Below are positions 62,398 to 64,000 of a stretch of 64,000 nt of DNA, piece after piece. The first letter of the stretch is position 1, and each line of letters opens with the position of its first letter. The notes under the pieces were generated by a model. The model searched no databases. It was not told where the DNA came from and worked only from the letters and a program-made list of their open reading frames with translations. The stretch is from UBA9926 sp018645765. GTDB lineage: Bacteria > Pseudomonadota > Gammaproteobacteria > Pseudomonadales > Azotimanducaceae. The stretch lies in the NCBI GenBank assembly GCA_949372755.1, contig CASIBO010000006.1:124001-188000 (forward strand), written 5' to 3'. The position numbers were made by a program, and so were the translations under genes.

Positions 62398-64000
62398 CCG
62401 CGCCGTTACTCTCGATTGAAAACCTCTCGATTGGCTTTACCGGCCTGAGTAACCAATCCGTCTTTATCGTTCGGGATGTCAACTTGACCCTTGCCGCGGG
62501 CGAGACCTTGGGCTTGGTGGGTGAAAGTGGCTGCGGTAAAAGCTCGCTCCTGCTGGCGATGATGGGGTACTACAAGCAGGGGCTCGGGCGGTTGAGGGGC
62601 AGCATCGCTTATGATGGGCAGGACCCGGGTTTGGTTTCCCCGCAGCAGCTACAAGCTTTGCGGGGCGGCGGTATGGCCTTGATCCCGCAAAATGCCGGTC
62701 AGGCTTTAACGCCAACCTTGCGGATCAAAGCTCAGATGGTCGAAGTACTTCGGCTGCATTCTGATCTTCCGCCCGGCGCTTGGCATGCGCGTTGCCTTGC
62801 CTTGTTTGAGCGGGTGCAGCTGCCAGACCCTGAACAAATGCTCAACCGTTACCCGCATGAGCTCTCTGGCGGGCAGCAGCAGCGCGTTGCCATCGCGATG
62901 GCCCTGGCGGGGGAGCCGGATTTGTTGCTGTTGGACGAGCCGACAACGGGCCTTGATGTGACGACGCAAGTCGGGGTGCTTTCGTTGTTGCAAGAGATCT
63001 GCCGAGGCCTGCACACCGCGATGGTTTATGTCAGCCATGACATTCAAGTCATAAGTCAGGTCTGTAATCAGATTGCGATTATGTACGCCGGTGAGATTGT
63101 TGAGATGGGGCCCCGAGCAGACCTTTTGACCCAGCCCGTGCACCCTTACACCCAGGGGCTCTTAGCCAGTATTCCAAGGCTGAACCAGCAAACCTTGCCG
63201 CATCCGATCGCCGGCGAGATGTTGCAGCCTGTGCATCGCGGCGCAAACGTTGGCTGCGGCTATGCGGGTCGGTGTGCGCTGGCGACGGATCAGTGCCGGG
63301 AAACGGCGCCCATGGTGCAGCCCATTGCGGACCGTTGGGTGAAATGCCATGAGGTGACGGCGGCGATAGCGGGCGAGTTCATTCGGCCTGCGCAGAAGCT
63401 GTTGGCGCCCCACCTCGGTGATAGTGAACTTTTAACCGTTGAGGATCTCAGCGTGCGCTACCAGGCGCCAACATGGCTGCAAAGCTTGAGGGGAAAGCAA
63501 TCGCCCGCCATTGTTCGGGCGGTCAGCTTTGGGATTCGAAAGGGTGAGATCAAAGGCTTGGTGGGTGAGTCCGGCAGTGGCAAGAGCACCATCTTAAAAA
63601 CCATTGCGGGATTACAACGGTCGTTGTCGGGTCGGATTACCTTGTCTGGAACGGATGATCTTACCGAGCCAGTTGAGTCCCGGCCGCGGGGGAGTCTGCG
63701 CAAGGTGCAGTTGGTGTTTCAAAATCCGGATGCCTCGCTCAATCCTCGCAAAACCATCGGCGAGATTCTGCGCCGCCCGCTTGAGCTGTATTTCGATCTA
63801 GCGACCGGGGTGATGGATCAAGAGGTTGACGCCTTATTACAGCGGGTGAATCTACCCCAAAGCTATAAAGGCCGGTTCCCAGGACAGCTCTCGGGCGGTG
63901 AAAAGCAGCGGGTGGCCATCGCCCGAGCGCTTGCCGCGAAGCCGGAGCTGATCCTGTGCGATGAAATCACGTCGGCGCTGGATGTTTCGGTCCAGGCGGC
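62394..64000 (+). CDS. Fused dual ABC ATPase, DppD-DppF type (3'-truncated by window edge)
   Basis: Open to the window end; at least 535 residues are visible. TTG 62394 overlaps the preceding stop and gives MTAPLLSIENLSIG. The first ATPase has Walker A GESGCGKSS, signature LSGGQQQR and Walker B LLLLDEPTTGLD, then the DppD-type Cys tail (GCGYAGRCALATDQC). A linker leads to the second ATPase with Walker A GESGSGKST, signature LSGGEKQR and Walker B LILCDEITSALD. The fused format resembles YejF and GsiA. Powers the permeases encoded just before. Confidence 0.9.
   Translation, partial: MTAPLLSIENLSIGFTGLSNQSVFIVRDVNLTLAAGETLGLVGESGCGKSSLLLAMMGYYKQGLGRLRGSIAYDGQDPGLVSPQQLQALRGGGMALIPQNAGQALTPTLRIKAQMVEVLRLHSDLPPGAWHARCLALFERVQLPDPEQMLNRYPHELSGGQQQRVAIAMALAGEPDLLLLDEPTTGLDVTTQVGVLSLLQEICRGLHTAMVYVSHDIQVISQVCNQIAIMYAGEIVEMGPRADLLTQPVHPYTQGLLASIPRLNQQTLPHPIAGEMLQPVHRGANVGCGYAGRCALATDQCRETAPMVQPIADRWVKCHEVTAAIAGEFIRPAQKLLAPHLGDSELLTVEDLSVRYQAPTWLQSLRGKQSPAIVRAVSFGIRKGEIKGLVGESGSGKSTILKTIAGLQRSLSGRITLSGTDDLTEPVESRPRGSLRKVQLVFQNPDASLNPRKTIGEILRRPLELYFDLATGVMDQEVDALLQRVNLPQSYKGRFPGQLSGGEKQRVAIARALAAKPELILCDEITSALDVSVQA

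Overview
The window looks like a piece of chromosome from a free-living, aerobic, probably marine-type gammaproteobacterium. That placement is an inference from gene content: a large TonB-dependent receptor, BCCT and GPH-type transporters, an SO2930-type diheme cytochrome with its beta-helix partner, RecQ, CysZ, YaiL (DUF2058), YehS (DUF1456), Dcp and a YghU-type GST. Genes are dense on both strands. I see no rRNA, tRNA, CRISPR array, insertion sequence, integrase or phage gene. Both ends cut through genes: a multiheme cytochrome/TPR protein at the left edge and a fused ABC ATPase at the right edge.

Region by region. 1-6.6 kb: end of a multiheme c-type cytochrome with TPRs, a TonB-dependent receptor with a clear terminator, and a feruloyl-CoA-synthetase-like ligase. 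6.9-16.4 kb: GPH-type permease, a thiolase coupled to a GlcD-type FAD dehydrogenase, a lipoprotein gamma-glutamyltransferase, a zinc-less MDR reductase, an SDR and an APH-like kinase. 16.7-19.4 kb: the conserved but uncharacterised pair of beta-helix lipoprotein and diheme cytochrome. 19.5-24.4 kb: a methionine/methyl module (homocysteine S-methyltransferase, MetY, alpha/beta hydrolase) converging on a BCCT betaine-type transporter. 24.8-30.6 kb: cytochrome P450, OmpA-like protein, small membrane proteins, HTTM-DCC1 fusion protein. 30.7-36.7 kb: AlkA-like glycosylase, a persulfide/sulfite operon (MBL dioxygenase, TauE, sulfurtransferase), YghU, a small P-loop kinase, RibH2-type lumazine synthase under an FMN riboswitch, and a DksA-like zinc finger. 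36.9-52.1 kb: mostly housekeeping (Dcp, DUF885 peptidase-like lipoprotein, YaiL, YkgJ family, GPH permease, RecQ, SDR, CysZ, Tag-like glycosylase, acyl-CoA ligase, YehS).

52.3-64.0 kb is the most interesting part. A compact minus-strand operon encodes a BKACE-family enzyme, an L-carnitine-dehydrogenase-like protein and three different 2-oxoglutarate/Fe(II) oxygenases (TauD-like, gamma-butyrobetaine-hydroxylase-like, isopenicillin-N-synthase-like), followed by an SDR. Divergently, an exported alpha/beta hydrolase, a second homocysteine S-methyltransferase and a DppBC(DF)-type ABC importer follow. Known family functions suggest a route from a trimethylammonium compound (gamma-butyrobetaine or a relative) through carnitine and 3-dehydrocarnitine to betainyl-CoA/glycine betaine. 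The methyl groups could then pass to homocysteine. The hydroxylase lacks the zinc-site ligands of animal BBOX but keeps aromatic residues at the trimethylammonium-cage positions. The roles of the other two oxygenases are unknown, so the operon may handle a substrate not yet described.
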